Shown here piece after piece: positions 13,369 to 13,381 of a stretch of 13,381 nt of DNA. The position numbers and the translations under genes were made by a program. The DNA is from CAZJCK01 sp964544635 (lineage in GTDB: Bacteria > Zixibacteria > MSB-5A5 > GN15 > FEB-12): assembly GCA_964544635.1 (NCBI GenBank), contig CAZJCK010000077.1, positions 1 through 13,381 on the forward strand, given 5' to 3'. Under the pieces are notes generated by a model. The model did no database searches and was not told the DNA's origin. It saw only the letters and a program-made list of their open reading frames with translations. Within the stretch, counting starts at the first letter, position 1. The number at the start of each line of letters is the position of its first letter.

Positions 13369-13381
13369 CTACAAGACTCAG

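Larger units (their letters stand above)
13141..13381. repeat. Cluster of palindromic intergenic elements
   Basis: No gene is apparent in the last 240 bases. Several hairpins follow one another: CCCG/CGGG (13156-13170), GTCCC-TGC-GGGAC (13212-13224), ATTCTGGC-CTTC-GCCAGAAT (13271-13290), and two overlapping GTCGAAA-based palindromes (13305-13368). Tandem hairpins with recurring sub-motifs look like REP/MITE-type non-coding repeats. Copy number in the genome cannot be seen from this window. Confidence 0.6.

Noticed and set aside
13141..13381. CRISPR array
   Set aside because: The repeats are palindromes of different sequence and spacing with no regular spacer pattern, and no cas gene is present.

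Overview
The window looks like chromosomal core sequence from an uncultured diderm bacterium of moderately high GC. My guess is the FCB group (Zixibacteria-like), but that placement rests on gene style and layout only: a DivIVA with a long acidic tail, a Rex regulator, a secreted beta-rich protein and dense palindromic intergenic repeats. No transposase, phage gene, tRNA, rRNA or CRISPR array is visible.

Left part (1-5305). Sixteen codons that may end a plus-strand gene face a minus-strand operon. The operon encodes a large fusion protein (FAD/NAD(P)-dependent oxidoreductase plus radical SAM/SPASM-like domain) and, two bases after its stop codon, a metallophosphoesterase-fold protein lacking its first metal-binding motif. 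Upstream, also on the minus strand, lie rex with its own terminator, promoter and near-perfect Rex operator, and then alr (alanine racemase).

Middle (5479-7835). A small globin-fold protein that seems to have lost its heme ligands converges on a diiron ferritin/rubrerythrin-like gene. The ferritin-like gene is divergent from a 393-residue protein of unknown function. The two probably use back-to-back promoters with overlapping -35 boxes, and a 20-bp perfect inverted repeat lies at the predicted start of the ferritin-like transcript. A strong terminator closes the unknown gene.

Right part (7914-13381). yggS (PLP homeostasis), an exported beta-rich protein and divIVA run on the plus strand, echoing the yggS/ylmE...divIVA arrangement of Gram-positive bacteria, and end in a strong terminator. 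A second plus-strand unit has its own promoter and encodes a PfkB-family, adenosine-kinase-like enzyme and a trimeric-type purine nucleoside phosphorylase with Asp at the base-recognition position. Together they suggest purine nucleoside salvage. The last 300 bases hold a probable terminator and a cluster of palindromic elements.

The best candidate for an undescribed system is the flavoprotein-radical SAM fusion with its translationally coupled pseudo-phosphoesterase. The heme-less globin and the unknown 6590-7771 protein are next. Redox themes recur (Rex, flavoprotein, radical SAM, ferritin-like, globin-like), but a functional link between these units is inference.
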